Origin: Actinomycetota bacterium
GTDB lineage: Bacteria > Actinomycetota > UBA4738 > HRBIN12
Direction of reading: 5' to 3'
Length of the DNA: 64,000 nt
NCBI GenBank assembly: GCA_026003015.1
Contig: BPGL01000002.1
Coordinates: 248,001 to 312,000, forward strand
A program made the translations under genes and the position numbers. The notes beneath the pieces were generated by a model. The model searched no databases. It worked only from the letters and a program-made list of their open reading frames with translations, and was not told the DNA's origin. Below, one piece after another: positions 9,603 to 19,424 of this stretch; position 1 is the stretch's first letter, and each line of letters starts with the position of its first letter.

Positions 9603-10994
9603 ATGGCCGAACACCACCACCTCGAGCTGCGGGCCCCCTGGTCGCGCTCGGATCGCTACCTGCCCCGGACCATCCTGAGGCCGCTCCAGGACTTCCTGGA
9701 GACCTCAACGGCGAGCGGCGTGGTCATGCTCGTGGCCGTCGTGGTCGCGCTCGCATGGGCGAACTCCCCTTGGGGCGACACCTACGAGCGGTTCTGGGGC
9801 GCCGAGGTGTCGTTCGCGCTCGCGCGCTGGGAGCTCGGCCTCGATCTGCGCCACTGGGTGAACGAAGGGGCGATGACGATCTTCTTCCTGCTCGTGGGGC
9901 TCGAGATCAAGCGCGAGCTCACGACGGGCGAGCTGCGGAACCTCCGCACGGCGACGCTTCCGATCGCGGCCGCCATCGGGGGGATGGTGGTGCCCGCGGG
10001 GATCTACCTCGCACTCAACGCCGGCGGGCCCGGGGAGGCGGGTTGGGGCATCCCCATGGCCACCGACATCGCCTTCGCCCTGGGCGTCCTCACGCTCGCC
10101 GCGAAGCACGCGCCCTCGAACCTCAAGCCCCTGTTGCTGACCCTAGCGATCGCCGACGACATCGGGGCGATCATCGTGATCGCGCTCTTCTACGGCGGTG
10201 CCCTGAGCTTCGCTTGGCTCGAAGCCGCCGCGGTGGTGCTGGGCGTGATCGTCGTGGCGCGCCGGATCGGGGTTCGGGCGATCGGCGTCTACGGGGTCCT
10301 GGGGGCGGTCTTCTGGCTCGAGCTCCACAACGCCGGGATCCATCCGACGATGGCCGGGGTCGTGCTGGGTCTGCTCGCGCCGGCGGTCCCGTTCCAGCGG
10401 CCCGCCGCCGTGAGCCGTGAGGCGCGGAGGATGGCCGAGCAGACGTCCGACGATGTCGAGATCGCCGATGAGGACGCCCCCTCGTGGCTGCGGCTCGCCG
10501 CGCTGTCGCGCGAGGCCATCTCACCGCTCGCGCGCACCGAGCACACGCTGCTCCCGTGGTCGAGCTTCGTGATCGTGCCGATCTTCGCGCTCGCCAACGC
10601 CGGCGTCCGGCTGTCGGGTGAGTCGGTGGCGGGCGTGTTCTCCGGTACGGTAGCGCTCGGCGTGTTCCTGGGCCTGACGGTCGGCAAGCCGTTGGGCATC
10701 TGGCTGGCGAGCACGATCGCGGTGCGGACAGGCATCGGGGCGCTCCCGTCGGGCGTGAGGATGCGCCACGTCGCGCTGATGGGCGTCACCGCGGGGATCG
10801 GCTTCACGGTGTCGCTGTTCATCGCGGAGCTCGCGTTCGCCGGCGCCGAGCTCTTGGACGAGGCGAAGCTCGCGATCCTGGCGGCGTCGCTCGTGGCCGG
10901 CGCGGCGGCGCTGCTGCTGTTCCGCGCCACGGCAGGGCGGCGGACCGCTCCCGACCCAGCGAGCGCTCCGGTCGCGCTCGGTGCCCGTGGCTGA
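9603..10994 (+). CDS. nhaA: Na+/H+ antiporter NhaA
   Basis: GIPMATDIAFALGVLTLAAK; FFLLVGLEIKRELTTGEL; 463 aa polytopic. Confidence 0.95.
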   Translation: MAEHHHLELRAPWSRSDRYLPRTILRPLQDFLETSTASGVVMLVAVVVALAWANSPWGDTYERFWGAEVSFALARWELGLDLRHWVNEGAMTIFFLLVGLEIKRELTTGELRNLRTATLPIAAAIGGMVVPAGIYLALNAGGPGEAGWGIPMATDIAFALGVLTLAAKHAPSNLKPLLLTLAIADDIGAIIVIALFYGGALSFAWLEAAAVVLGVIVVARRIGVRAIGVYGVLGAVFWLELHNAGIHPTMAGVVLGLLAPAVPFQRPAAVSREARRMAEQTSDDVEIADEDAPSWLRLAALSREAISPLARTEHTLLPWSSFVIVPIFALANAGVRLSGESVAGVFSGTVALGVFLGLTVGKPLGIWLASTIAVRTGIGALPSGVRMRHVALMGVTAGIGFTVSLFIAELAFAGAELLDEAKLAILAASLVAGAAALLLFRATAGRRTAPDPASAPVALGARG

Positions 10995-13293
10995 CGGGCG
11001 GATCGTGCCCTCGCTCCTCGTGCTCTCGCTGTTCGTCGCCGCGGCGTGCGTCCCGTTCGCGGCGCGCCGTGTGGGACGGGAGCTCGGGTACTGGCTCGCC
11101 GGCCTGTTCGTGCTGGCCGCGCTGGCGCTCGTGCCGGCCGGGGCGCGCGCCCTCGATCGAGACCCCGTGACCTCCTCGATCGACTGGGTCCCGTCGCTCG
11201 GCTTCAGCGTCGGTCTGCGACTGGATGCGCTGTCGGTGCTCTTCTCGGCGCTCGTGCTCGTGCTCGGCGCGGTGATCTTCGCGTACACCGCCCGCTATCT
11301 CTCGCCGAGCTCCCGCCACGGTCGGCTCTACGCGCAGCTGACCTTCTTCGCGGCCTCGATGCTCGGGCTCGTCGTCGCCGGCGATGCCGTTGTCCTGCTC
11401 GTGTTCTGGGAGCTCACGAGCGTCGCCTCGTTCCTGCTGATCGGCGGGTCCGGGGGACCGGAGGCGTCCCGCGCGGCCCGTCGGGCGCTGCTCGTGACCT
11501 CAGGTGGCGGGCTCGCGCTGCTCGCGGCCGTCGTGCTCCTCGTGGTGGTGGTCGGCTCAGCGGACCTGGCGACGATCGTGGCGCATGCCGATCGGGTTCG
11601 AGCCAGCCCCGCTTTCCCGGCCATCGCGATCCTCCTGCTGCTGGCCGTGGCGACGAAGTCCGCGCTCTTCCCGTTCCACTTCTGGTTGCCGGGCGCCATG
11701 GTCGCTCCGACGCCCGTCAGCGCCTACCTGCACTCCGCGACGATGGTGAAGGCGGGGATCTACCTGCTGCTACGCACCGTCCCGCTGTTCGAAGGCGTCC
11801 ACGCGTGGGACGTAGCGCTGGTCCTCGTCGGGCTCACAACCGCGGTGTTCGGTGCTTCGACCGCGATCCGCCAGTACGACCTCAAGGCGCTGCTCGCGTA
11901 CTCCACCGTCAGCCAGCTCGGGTTGCTCGCAGCGCTCGCCGGCGTGGGGACGCAGAAGGCGGTCCTTGCGACATCGGCCCACGTCGTCGCGCATGCCCTC
12001 TACAAGGCCACGCTGTTCATGGTGGTCGGGATCGTCGAGCGCGAGGCGGGCAGTCGGGACATCCGTGAGCTCTCGGGGCTGCGTCGGGTGATGCCGCTCG
12101 CGGCCGTCGCGACGGGCCTGGCCGGGCTGTCGATGGCGGGCATCCCGCCGCTCGCCGGATTCGTGAGCAAGGAGGAGGCCTTCGCGGCGTTCATCGACAT
12201 CCCGGGCGGCGGTTGGCTGCCCCTCGTTGCGGGGGTCATGGCCGTGGGGGCGTCGGCGCTGACGTTCGCCTATGGGTGGAGGATCTTCGAGGGTGCCTTC
12301 GGAGGCCCCGTGGTGCAGCGGCTGTACGAGCCCGACCGCTCGTTCCTGGCGCCGGCGCTGCTGACGAGCGCGGCGGGGCTCGTTCTGGGGCTGGCGATCG
12401 GGGTTCTCGACCCCCTCGCGCGGGCCGTGACGGTGGAGGCCGTCGGCGCGCGCGACTACCACCTCGCCCTATGGCATGGGCTCACGCCGGCCCTCGGGAT
12501 GTCGGCGACCACGATCGTGCTCGGAGCCGCGCTCGTGCTCGCGCGACACCGGCTCGAGGGTCGACTCGGACGCCGTCGACCGCGGGTCGACGGGGCGTCG
12601 ATCTTCGAGGCGGCGTACGCCCGCGCGGTCCGGGCAGGGGCGTGGATCGGCCGAAGCGCGGCGACGAACGCGCCGGGCCCGTACCTGGGCGCGGTGCTCG
12701 CTGCGACGTTGGGCGCCGCGATGCTCGCCGGGTGGTGGTGGGGCGACGACCTCGGCCTCGGGCCGAGGGTGGGCGGCCCGGCGCGGGACTGGCCGGTGGC
12801 GCTGCTGCTCGCACCCGCGGTCGCGGTCGTCGTGGCGGCGAGGGACCGGATTGCCGCGGTCGCAGCCCTGGGTCTCGTCGGGTTCGCCCTGGCCCTGCTC
12901 TACGCGTTGATCGGTGCTCCGGACCTGGCGATCACGCAGGTCCTCGTCGAGACCCTCACGGTCGCGCTGGTCGTGCTGGTGTTCCGTCGGCTCCCCCGCC
13001 GCTTCTCGGTCGTCCGTCCGGCGCGCGCCGTCGTGGCCGGGGCGATCGCCGCCGGCGTGGGGGTGCTGGCGGCCGTGGGAACCGACGCCCTGACGGGTCG
13101 CCGTGGGCCCTCGGAGGTCGCTCGCTACTACCTGCGCGCGGCGCAGCCGGAGGCCGGAGGCCGCAACGTCGTGAACACGATCCTGGTGGACTTCCGCGCC
13201 CTCGACACGATGGGCGAGATCGCGGTGCTCGCCCTCGCGGGACTCGGCGCGATCGGGCTCGTCACGGCCGTGCGCTCACGGAGGGCGCCCTGA
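10981..13293 (+). CDS. mrpA: Mrp Na+/H+ antiporter subunit A
   Basis: 770 aa; VSAYLHSATMVKAGIYLLLR, VFWELTSVASFLLIG and C-terminal ALLYALIGAPDLAITQVLVETLTVALVVLVFRRLP. Confidence 0.92.
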   Translation: MPVADGRIVPSLLVLSLFVAAACVPFAARRVGRELGYWLAGLFVLAALALVPAGARALDRDPVTSSIDWVPSLGFSVGLRLDALSVLFSALVLVLGAVIFAYTARYLSPSSRHGRLYAQLTFFAASMLGLVVAGDAVVLLVFWELTSVASFLLIGGSGGPEASRAARRALLVTSGGGLALLAAVVLLVVVVGSADLATIVAHADRVRASPAFPAIAILLLLAVATKSALFPFHFWLPGAMVAPTPVSAYLHSATMVKAGIYLLLRTVPLFEGVHAWDVALVLVGLTTAVFGASTAIRQYDLKALLAYSTVSQLGLLAALAGVGTQKAVLATSAHVVAHALYKATLFMVVGIVEREAGSRDIRELSGLRRVMPLAAVATGLAGLSMAGIPPLAGFVSKEEAFAAFIDIPGGGWLPLVAGVMAVGASALTFAYGWRIFEGAFGGPVVQRLYEPDRSFLAPALLTSAAGLVLGLAIGVLDPLARAVTVEAVGARDYHLALWHGLTPALGMSATTIVLGAALVLARHRLEGRLGRRRPRVDGASIFEAAYARAVRAGAWIGRSAATNAPGPYLGAVLAATLGAAMLAGWWWGDDLGLGPRVGGPARDWPVALLLAPAVAVVVAARDRIAAVAALGLVGFALALLYALIGAPDLAITQVLVETLTVALVVLVFRRLPRRFSVVRPARAVVAGAIAAGVGVLAAVGTDALTGRRGPSEVARYYLRAAQPEAGGRNVVNTILVDFRALDTMGEIAVLALAGLGAIGLVTAVRSRRAP

Positions 13294-13703
13294 GCTCCCT
13301 CATCCTGCGCGTGGCGGCGCGGGCGCTGACCCCGGCCGTCGTCGTCCTCGCCCTGTTCTTCCTGTGGCGGGGCCACGACGCTCCGGGCGGCGGGTTCATC
13401 GCCGGCCTCGTGTTCGGGGCCGGGATCGTGCTCCGCTGGCTCGCCTTCGGGCCCGACGGGATCGGACCGCTGCTCCCGGCGCCCCCGAGCCGCGTGTTGG
13501 CCCTCGGGCTGGTGATCGCGATCGGCGTCGGGATGGTGCCGGTCGCTGTCGGTGAGCCGTTCCTCTCGGGGGCGATCTGGGAGCTGTCCGTCCTGGGGAC
13601 GGAGCTCAAGGTGGCGTCGTCCCTCGTGTTCGACGTCGGCGTGACGTTCGTCGTCGTCGGCATGGTGGGGGCGTTCGTGCGAGGGATGGGGTCGATCCGA
13701 TGA
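13290..13703 (+). CDS. mrpB: Mrp antiporter subunit B
   Basis: LFFLWRGHDAPGGGFIAGLVFGAG and ELKVASSLVFDVGVTFVVVGMV. Confidence 0.9.
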   Translation: MSSLILRVAARALTPAVVVLALFFLWRGHDAPGGGFIAGLVFGAGIVLRWLAFGPDGIGPLLPAPPSRVLALGLVIAIGVGMVPVAVGEPFLSGAIWELSVLGTELKVASSLVFDVGVTFVVVGMVGAFVRGMGSIR

Positions 13704-14119
13704 GCGCGATCGCCGTCGTGGTCGGCGTGCTCGCCGCCGGGGGCACCTACCTCATCCTCCAGCGAGGGGTCGTGCGGATCGCCCTCGGGTTCGTGCTGCT
13801 CGGCCACGCGGTCAACGTCGTGTTGCTCGCTTCAGGTGGCCTCCAGGAACGGGGGGTGCCGATCGTCGGGGCGTCGAGTGATCCGGCGGACCCCCTACCC
13901 CAGGCGTTCGTCCTCACGGCGATCGTGATCGCGTTCGGCATGACGGCCTTCCTGCTCGCGCTCGCGTTCCGAGCCGGTGAGCTGTTCGGGCTCGACGACA
14001 CCGAGGGCGCGATCCCACCCGACGAGCGTGTTGACCGCGACCTCGACGAGGCCGAGCCGGACGGGAACGTCCGGGGAGGATCCGAGACGCAGGTCCCCGG
14101 ATCGGAGGAGGATCCGTGA
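13700..14119 (+). CDS. mrpC: Mrp antiporter subunit C
   Basis: GGTYLILQRGVVRIALGFVLLGHAVNVVLL...DPLPQAFVLTAIVIAFG (NuoK-like). Confidence 0.92.
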   Translation: MSAIAVVVGVLAAGGTYLILQRGVVRIALGFVLLGHAVNVVLLASGGLQERGVPIVGASSDPADPLPQAFVLTAIVIAFGMTAFLLALAFRAGELFGLDDTEGAIPPDERVDRDLDEAEPDGNVRGGSETQVPGSEEDP

Positions 14120-15570
14120 GCCGCTTCCTCCCGCTCGCTGCGGCGACGCCGCTGCTCCTCGCGGCCGCCGTGGCGGTGGTCCCCGCCGTTGTCGTCCGTC
14201 GGGTCGTCGCGGCTGCCGCGATCGCGACGTGCGGTGGGATCGGCGTGGCCGCCGTGGGTTCCACGGGCGACGGCGGCGTGCTCGCGACCCAGCTCGGCGG
14301 GTTCCCGCCGCCGTTCGCGATCGCGATGGCGGCCGACACCTTCGCGGGGCTGATGCTGGTGGTGTTCGCGCTCGTCACCGGGCTCTGCCTGGCCTTCGCA
14401 GGGCTTCGGGGCCACGATGGCTCGCCACGGGCGCACGCGGGCGCCCTCGCGCTCCTCGGCGCTGCTGCGGGGGCGACGCTCACCGCCGATCTGTTCAACC
14501 TGTTCGTGTGGATCGAGGTCCTCCTCCTGTCCTCCTACGTGTTGATCACGATCGGTGGCACGGCTCGCCGGGTACGGGCGGGCACGATCTACGTCGCGAC
14601 GAACCTGCTGGGCTCGTCGGTCTTCCTCGCCGGCGTGGCGCTCGTCTACGCGACGGCGGGCTCGGTGAACCTCGGGGTGCTCCGCGGCGCCGCCGCGGGT
14701 TCGGGGGGTGTGGCGATCGGCGCCACCCTCGTGGTCGTCGCGCTCGCCGTGAAATCGGCCCTCGTTCCGGTCCACGCGTGGCTCCCACGCTCTTACCCCG
14801 ACGCCCCCACGTGGGTGACGGCCCTGTTCTCCGGCACCCTCACGAAGGTGGGGATCGTCGCCCTCTTCCGCGTGGTGACCGTGGTGTTCGACGGTGCCGC
14901 CGGGGTCCGGGAAGCGATCCTCATCGTCGCGGGGGTGACGATGGTCGTCGGCGTCCTCGGCGCCGTGGGGCAAACCTCGATGCGCGCGATCCTGTCCTTC
15001 CACATGGTGAGCCAGGTGGGCTACCTCGTGATGGCGCTCGGGATCGGAACGATCGCGGGGCTCGGCGCCGGCGTCTTCTTCCTCGTCCAGTACATCGCCG
15101 TGAAGACCGCGCTGTTCCTCGTCGCCGGCGCCGTCGAGTCGCAGGAGGGCTCCGACGACCTCGAGGAGCTCGGCGGCCTCGTGCACAAGCGGCCGGCCCT
15201 CGCAGCGGTGTTCCTGATCTCGGCGTTCGCCCTGGCCGGCGTGCCTCCGCTGTCGGGGTTCGTCGCAAAGGTGGCGCTCGTGCGGGCCGCGTTCGACGGG
15301 GCCGCGTACGGGATCGGCGCGACCGCCGTCGCGGTCAGCTTCCTCACGCTGCTGTCGATGGTGAAGATCTGGAACGCCGCGTTCTGGGGCTCGATGCCTG
15401 AGGAGCCGATCCCAGGAGAGCCTCGCGCGGGGCTGTTGGTCCCGGCGGGCGTCCTCGCCGCCGTGCCGATCGTGCTCGGGCTGTTCGCCGAGTCCCTGTG
15501 GGTCGTGGCCGATCGGGCGGCGCGGAGCCTGGCCGACGTGGTCGTCTACGCGAGCGCGGTGGCGCCATGA
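14116..15570 (+). CDS. mrpD: Mrp antiporter subunit D
   Basis: 484 aa NuoM/N-like; LKSALVPVHAWLPRSYPDAPTWVTALFSGTLTKVGIVALFR-type motif. Confidence 0.92.
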   Translation: MSRFLPLAAATPLLLAAAVAVVPAVVVRRVVAAAAIATCGGIGVAAVGSTGDGGVLATQLGGFPPPFAIAMAADTFAGLMLVVFALVTGLCLAFAGLRGHDGSPRAHAGALALLGAAAGATLTADLFNLFVWIEVLLLSSYVLITIGGTARRVRAGTIYVATNLLGSSVFLAGVALVYATAGSVNLGVLRGAAAGSGGVAIGATLVVVALAVKSALVPVHAWLPRSYPDAPTWVTALFSGTLTKVGIVALFRVVTVVFDGAAGVREAILIVAGVTMVVGVLGAVGQTSMRAILSFHMVSQVGYLVMALGIGTIAGLGAGVFFLVQYIAVKTALFLVAGAVESQEGSDDLEELGGLVHKRPALAAVFLISAFALAGVPPLSGFVAKVALVRAAFDGAAYGIGATAVAVSFLTLLSMVKIWNAAFWGSMPEEPIPGEPRAGLLVPAGVLAAVPIVLGLFAESLWVVADRAARSLADVVVYASAVAP

Positions 15571-15911
15571 GCCCCTGGATCCGGGTCCTGACCCACCCCT
15601 GGCGCCTCGTCGGGTTCCTCGCGCTGTACCTGTGGGACCTGGCTCGGGCGAACGCGATCGTGGCCTGGGAGGTCGTGACCCCGACGCACTACATCCGTCC
15701 GGGGATCGTCGCGTGCCCGGTGCGGGCCGAGACCGACGCCGAGCTCACGGTCCTCGCGAACCTCGTCTCGTTCACGCCGGGGACGCTGGTGGTCGAGGTG
15801 ACGGAGGATCGGACGACGATGTACGTGCACGCGCTGCACATCCGAGAACCCGACGACGTGCGGGCGTCCGTCCGACGACTGGAGGACCGACTCCGATGGC
15901 TGCGCCGCTGA
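15567..15911 (+). CDS. mrpE: Mrp antiporter subunit E
   Basis: RPGIVACPVRAETDAELTVLANLVSFTPGTLVVEVTEDRTTMYVHALHI. Confidence 0.9.
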   Translation: MSPWIRVLTHPWRLVGFLALYLWDLARANAIVAWEVVTPTHYIRPGIVACPVRAETDAELTVLANLVSFTPGTLVVEVTEDRTTMYVHALHIREPDDVRASVRRLEDRLRWLRR

Positions 15912-16171
15912 TCGTCGTCGACGTCGCGCTCGGCATGCTCGCGCTCGCGTTCCTCATCGCGCTCGTGCGGGTGGCGCTTGGACCTACGGCCGCCGACCGC
16001 GCCGCCGGCACCGACGTCTGTCTGTTCGCGCTCGTCGCGTCCTTCGCCCTCCTCGCCGTTCGGCTCGACGCCCCTGCGCTCCTCGACGGCGTTCTGGTGA
16101 TCACCCTGCTCGGCTTCCTCGCGACCGTGGCGCTCGCACGGCTGCTGATCCGTTGGGGCGCCGAGCGATGA
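15896..16171 (+). CDS. mrpF: Mrp antiporter subunit F
   Basis: ALVRVALGPTAADRAAGTDVCLFALVASFALLAVRLD; overlaps mrpE. Confidence 0.9.
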   Translation: MAAPLIVVDVALGMLALAFLIALVRVALGPTAADRAAGTDVCLFALVASFALLAVRLDAPALLDGVLVITLLGFLATVALARLLIRWGAER

Positions 16172-16524
16172 ACGTCGTGGTCTCGGTCCTGCTGTTGATG
16201 GGCAGCGGCCTGATGCTCCTTGCGGCGGTCGGCGTCCTGCGCCTCCCGGACGTCTACGCTCGGCTGCAGGCCGGGACGAAGGCCGCGAGCCTCGGCCTCG
16301 CGCTCGTGTTCGTCGGCACGGCGATCGCCTCGGAGGGTCGTACCGGGGTGGTCAAGCTGCTGTTGGCGGTCGTGTTCCAGTTCGCCACGGCCCCCGTTGC
16401 CGCGCACGTGATCGGCCGGGCAGCCCATCGGAGCGGGGCGCCGATGTGGCGGGGGACCGTCATCGACGAGCTCGCCGAGCACGCGCCGATGCGGCGCACC
16501 GACGGCTCCGACCCTCGGTCGTGA
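16168..16524 (+). CDS. mrpG: Mrp antiporter subunit G
   Basis: GSGLMLLAAVGVLRLPDVYARLQAGTKAASLGLALVFVGTAI. Confidence 0.92.
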   Translation: MNVVVSVLLLMGSGLMLLAAVGVLRLPDVYARLQAGTKAASLGLALVFVGTAIASEGRTGVVKLLLAVVFQFATAPVAAHVIGRAAHRSGAPMWRGTVIDELAEHAPMRRTDGSDPRS

Positions 16525-16651
16525 GCCCCCGTCGGGGCCCCGCGGGCCGCGGGTTCACCGCGGTTCCGAGCGCTCCCTCGTCGCCGGATCGAGGCACGCG
16601 TGCCGGGCGCGGGGGGCGTTGCTTCCGAGGTCGCACCCGGTGGCGCTCCGG

Positions 16652-16722
16652 TATCCTGCTGCGGTCCCGGCGGCAAGCCGCCGGGTTGACCGGGCGAACC
16701 CACAGGACGGGCTGACCCGGTC
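16652..16722 (+). promoter_or_regulatory. Putative -10 (TATCCT) and structured leader of the pyrophosphatase gene
   Basis: TATCCT at 16652-16657; perfect stem CCCGGCGGC-AA-GCCGCCGGG at 16666-16685; GACCGGG/CCCGGTC at 16688-16694/16716-16722. Confidence 0.35.
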
Positions 16723-16745
16723 GCCCCCGACGAGCAGGAGGTTCG

Positions 16746-19028
16746 ATGGTCGGCTGGCTCGCCCAGGAAGGTGGTCCGATCGAGGCCGTGTTCGGGCCAG
16801 GGGAGAACCTGGCCCTGTGGCTGATCCTCGGGGTCTCGTTGACGGCGCTCGTCTTCGCGTACTACCTCGTGCGCGAGGTGCTCGGGGCGCCCGAGGGCAC
16901 CGAGCGGATGAAGGAGGTCGCCCGCGCGATCCAGGAGGGCGCCCGGGCCTACCTGAACCGGCAGTTCCGAACCCTCGGGGTCTTTCTGGGGATCCTCACG
17001 GTCGCCCTGTTCTTCGTGCTTCCCGTGCCCGAGGGCGTCGAGGCCTCGATCCTCGGGCTCTCGCCGGAGCTGTCGATCCGGATCGGGCGCTCCCTCGCCT
17101 TCATCCTCGGCGCGGGAGCCTCGATGGCCACCGGCTACACGGGGATGTGGCTCGCGGTGCGGGCGAACGTGCGCACCGCGAACGCGGCGCGGGAGGCCGG
17201 CCTGCGTCGGGCGCTGCGGATCGCGTTCCGTGCCGGCGGGGTCGCGGGCATGTTCACCGTCGGGCTGGGCCTGTTCGGAGCGACCCTGATCCTGCTGATC
17301 TACAAGGGCGACGCCACGAGCGTGCTCGTGGGGTTCGGCTTCGGGGGCGCTCTGCTCGCGATGTTCATGCGGGTGGGCGGCGGCATCTTCACGAAGGCGG
17401 CCGACGTGGGAGCCGACCTCGTCGGCAAGATCGAGCAGCAGATCCCCGAGGACGACCCCCGCAACGCCGCGACGATCGCCGACAACGTCGGCGACAACGT
17501 CGGGGACTGCGCCGGGATGGCCGCCGACCTGTTCGAGTCCTACGAGGTGACGCTCGTCGCGGCCCTGATCTTGGGCGCGGCCGCCTTCGAGGGCTCGACC
17601 GTCGGGGCGATCGCCGGCGTGATGTTCCCGCTGTGGGTCAGGGCGATCGGCGTCCTGACCTCGATCGTCGGGATCCTGATGGTCTCACCGCGCTCGGAAG
17701 ACGAGCACGGGATGAAGGCGATCAACCGCGGGTTCTTCGTCTCGGCGGTGCTGTCGGCGGGCGCCGTGTTCGTCGCCTCATCGCTCGTGACCGACGGGCT
17801 GCGTCCGGCGATCGCGGTGGTGATCGGGCTCGTGCTGGCCTCGGTGATCCAGGTGCTCACCCAGTACTTCACCGACACGAAGTACAAGCCGGTGCGCGAG
17901 ATCGCGGAGGCGACCGTCACGGGCCCGGCGACGACGATCCTGTCGGGGTTCTCCGTCGGCCTCGAGTCGACCGTGTGGTCCGCCCTCGTGATCGGCGCCT
18001 CGGTGATCGCGTCGTTCTTCCTGGGCGACGGCCTGGCCGAGCAGCTCTACTTCATCTCGCTCACCGGGATGGGGATGCTCACGACGGTCGGCGTGATCGT
18101 GTCGATGGACACCTACGGGCCCGTGTCGGACAACGCCCAGGGGATCGCCGAGATGTCGGGCGAGTTCGAGGGGCGGGCCGCCGAGATCCTGGGCGGCCTG
18201 GACGCCGTCGGGAACTCGACGAAGGCGATCACGAAGGGCATGGCGATCGCTACGGCCGTGATCGCGGCTACGTCGCTGTTCGGGTCGTTCGAGGAGGCGA
18301 TCCGGGCCGCCGGGGCGACCGTCGTCGACATCCGGGTCAACCGCCCGGACGTGCTCGTCGGCCTGCTGATCGGGGGGTGCGTCGCCTTCCTGTTCTCCTC
18401 GCTCGCGATCCGGGCGGTCGGTCGTGCGGCGATGCAGGTCGTCGTGGAGGTCCGCGACCAGTTCCGCAACGAGCCGGGCATCATGGGCGGCACCGTCAAG
18501 CCCGACTACGCGCGCGTCGTCGACATCTGCACGAAGACGTCGCTGCGGGAGCTGACCACCCCCGGCCTGCTCGCCGTGCTCGCGCCGATCCTCACCGGCT
18601 TCTTCCTCGAGGCCGAGGCGCTCGGCGCGTTCCTGGCCGGCGCGATCTTGACCGGTCAGCTGCTCGCGGTGCTGCTGTCGAACGCGGGCGGCGCGTGGGA
18701 CAACGCCAAGAAGTACATCGAGGAGGGCCACTTCGGGGGCAAGGGCAGCGACCCCCACACCGCGGCGGTGATCGGCGACACGGTGGGCGATCCCTTCAAG
18801 GACACCGCCGGTCCGGCGCTGAACCCGCTCATCAAGGTGATGAACCTCGTGGCTCTGTTGATCGCGCCCCTCGTCGTCGAGTTCGCCGACGATCGTGCGC
18901 TCCGCTACGGGATCGCGATCGTCGCCGCGGCGATCCTCGCGGTCGCGATCTGGGTCTCGAAGAGCCGCCGCTCCGAGCTCGAGGAGGAGCTGCGCCGGGC
19001 CGACACCATGGCCGGCGCCGGCGGCTGA
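16746..19028 (+). CDS. hppA: Membrane-bound ion-translocating pyrophosphatase, probable K+-independent H+-PPase
   Basis: [67 protein letters not shown]...[30 protein letters not shown]. Confidence 0.95.
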   Translation: MVGWLAQEGGPIEAVFGPGENLALWLILGVSLTALVFAYYLVREVLGAPEGTERMKEVARAIQEGARAYLNRQFRTLGVFLGILTVALFFVLPVPEGVEASILGLSPELSIRIGRSLAFILGAGASMATGYTGMWLAVRANVRTANAAREAGLRRALRIAFRAGGVAGMFTVGLGLFGATLILLIYKGDATSVLVGFGFGGALLAMFMRVGGGIFTKAADVGADLVGKIEQQIPEDDPRNAATIADNVGDNVGDCAGMAADLFESYEVTLVAALILGAAAFEGSTVGAIAGVMFPLWVRAIGVLTSIVGILMVSPRSEDEHGMKAINRGFFVSAVLSAGAVFVASSLVTDGLRPAIAVVIGLVLASVIQVLTQYFTDTKYKPVREIAEATVTGPATTILSGFSVGLESTVWSALVIGASVIASFFLGDGLAEQLYFISLTGMGMLTTVGVIVSMDTYGPVSDNAQGIAEMSGEFEGRAAEILGGLDAVGNSTKAITKGMAIATAVIAATSLFGSFEEAIRAAGATVVDIRVNRPDVLVGLLIGGCVAFLFSSLAIRAVGRAAMQVVVEVRDQFRNEPGIMGGTVKPDYARVVDICTKTSLRELTTPGLLAVLAPILTGFFLEAEALGAFLAGAILTGQLLAVLLSNAGGAWDNAKKYIEEGHFGGKGSDPHTAAVIGDTVGDPFKDTAGPALNPLIKVMNLVALLIAPLVVEFADDRALRYGIAIVAAAILAVAIWVSKSRRSELEEELRRADTMAGAGG

Positions 19029-19058
19029 GCCCGGAGGCCTGCGGGTAGGCTCCGACGG

Positions 19059-19421
19059 ATGCGATCCCTGCGGCGCCTGCTCGGACGCCTCGCCGAAAGC
19101 GACGAGGAGCGGCTGGCGGCCGAGACGCGTGCGTGGGCCGACACGATCGAGGGCTCCGTGCGGATCGTCGAGGCGCCGCGTCGACAACGGGTTCGGATCG
19201 CAGGGGTGATCCGACGGCTGACCGTCCTGCCGCTCGAGGACAGCGAAGCGCTCGAGGTCGTCGTGTGGGACGGAACGGGGGACGTCCGTGTGCGCTTCAT
19301 GGGCCGTCGATCGATCCAGGGGCTCACGCTCGGAACCCGGGTCGTCGTCGAGGGGGTTCTGGGAGAGCAGCGCGGTGTGCCCACGATGCTGAACCCCGTG
19401 CTGGAGTTCTCCGCAGCCTGA
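19059..19421 (+). CDS. Small OB-fold nucleic-acid-binding protein
   Basis: VRIAGVIRRLTVLPLEDSEALEVVVWDGTGDVRVRFMGRRSIQGLTLGTRVVVEG. Confidence 0.7.
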   Translation: MRSLRRLLGRLAESDEERLAAETRAWADTIEGSVRIVEAPRRQRVRIAGVIRRLTVLPLEDSEALEVVVWDGTGDVRVRFMGRRSIQGLTLGTRVVVEGVLGEQRGVPTMLNPVLEFSAA

Positions 19422-19424
19422 GGC

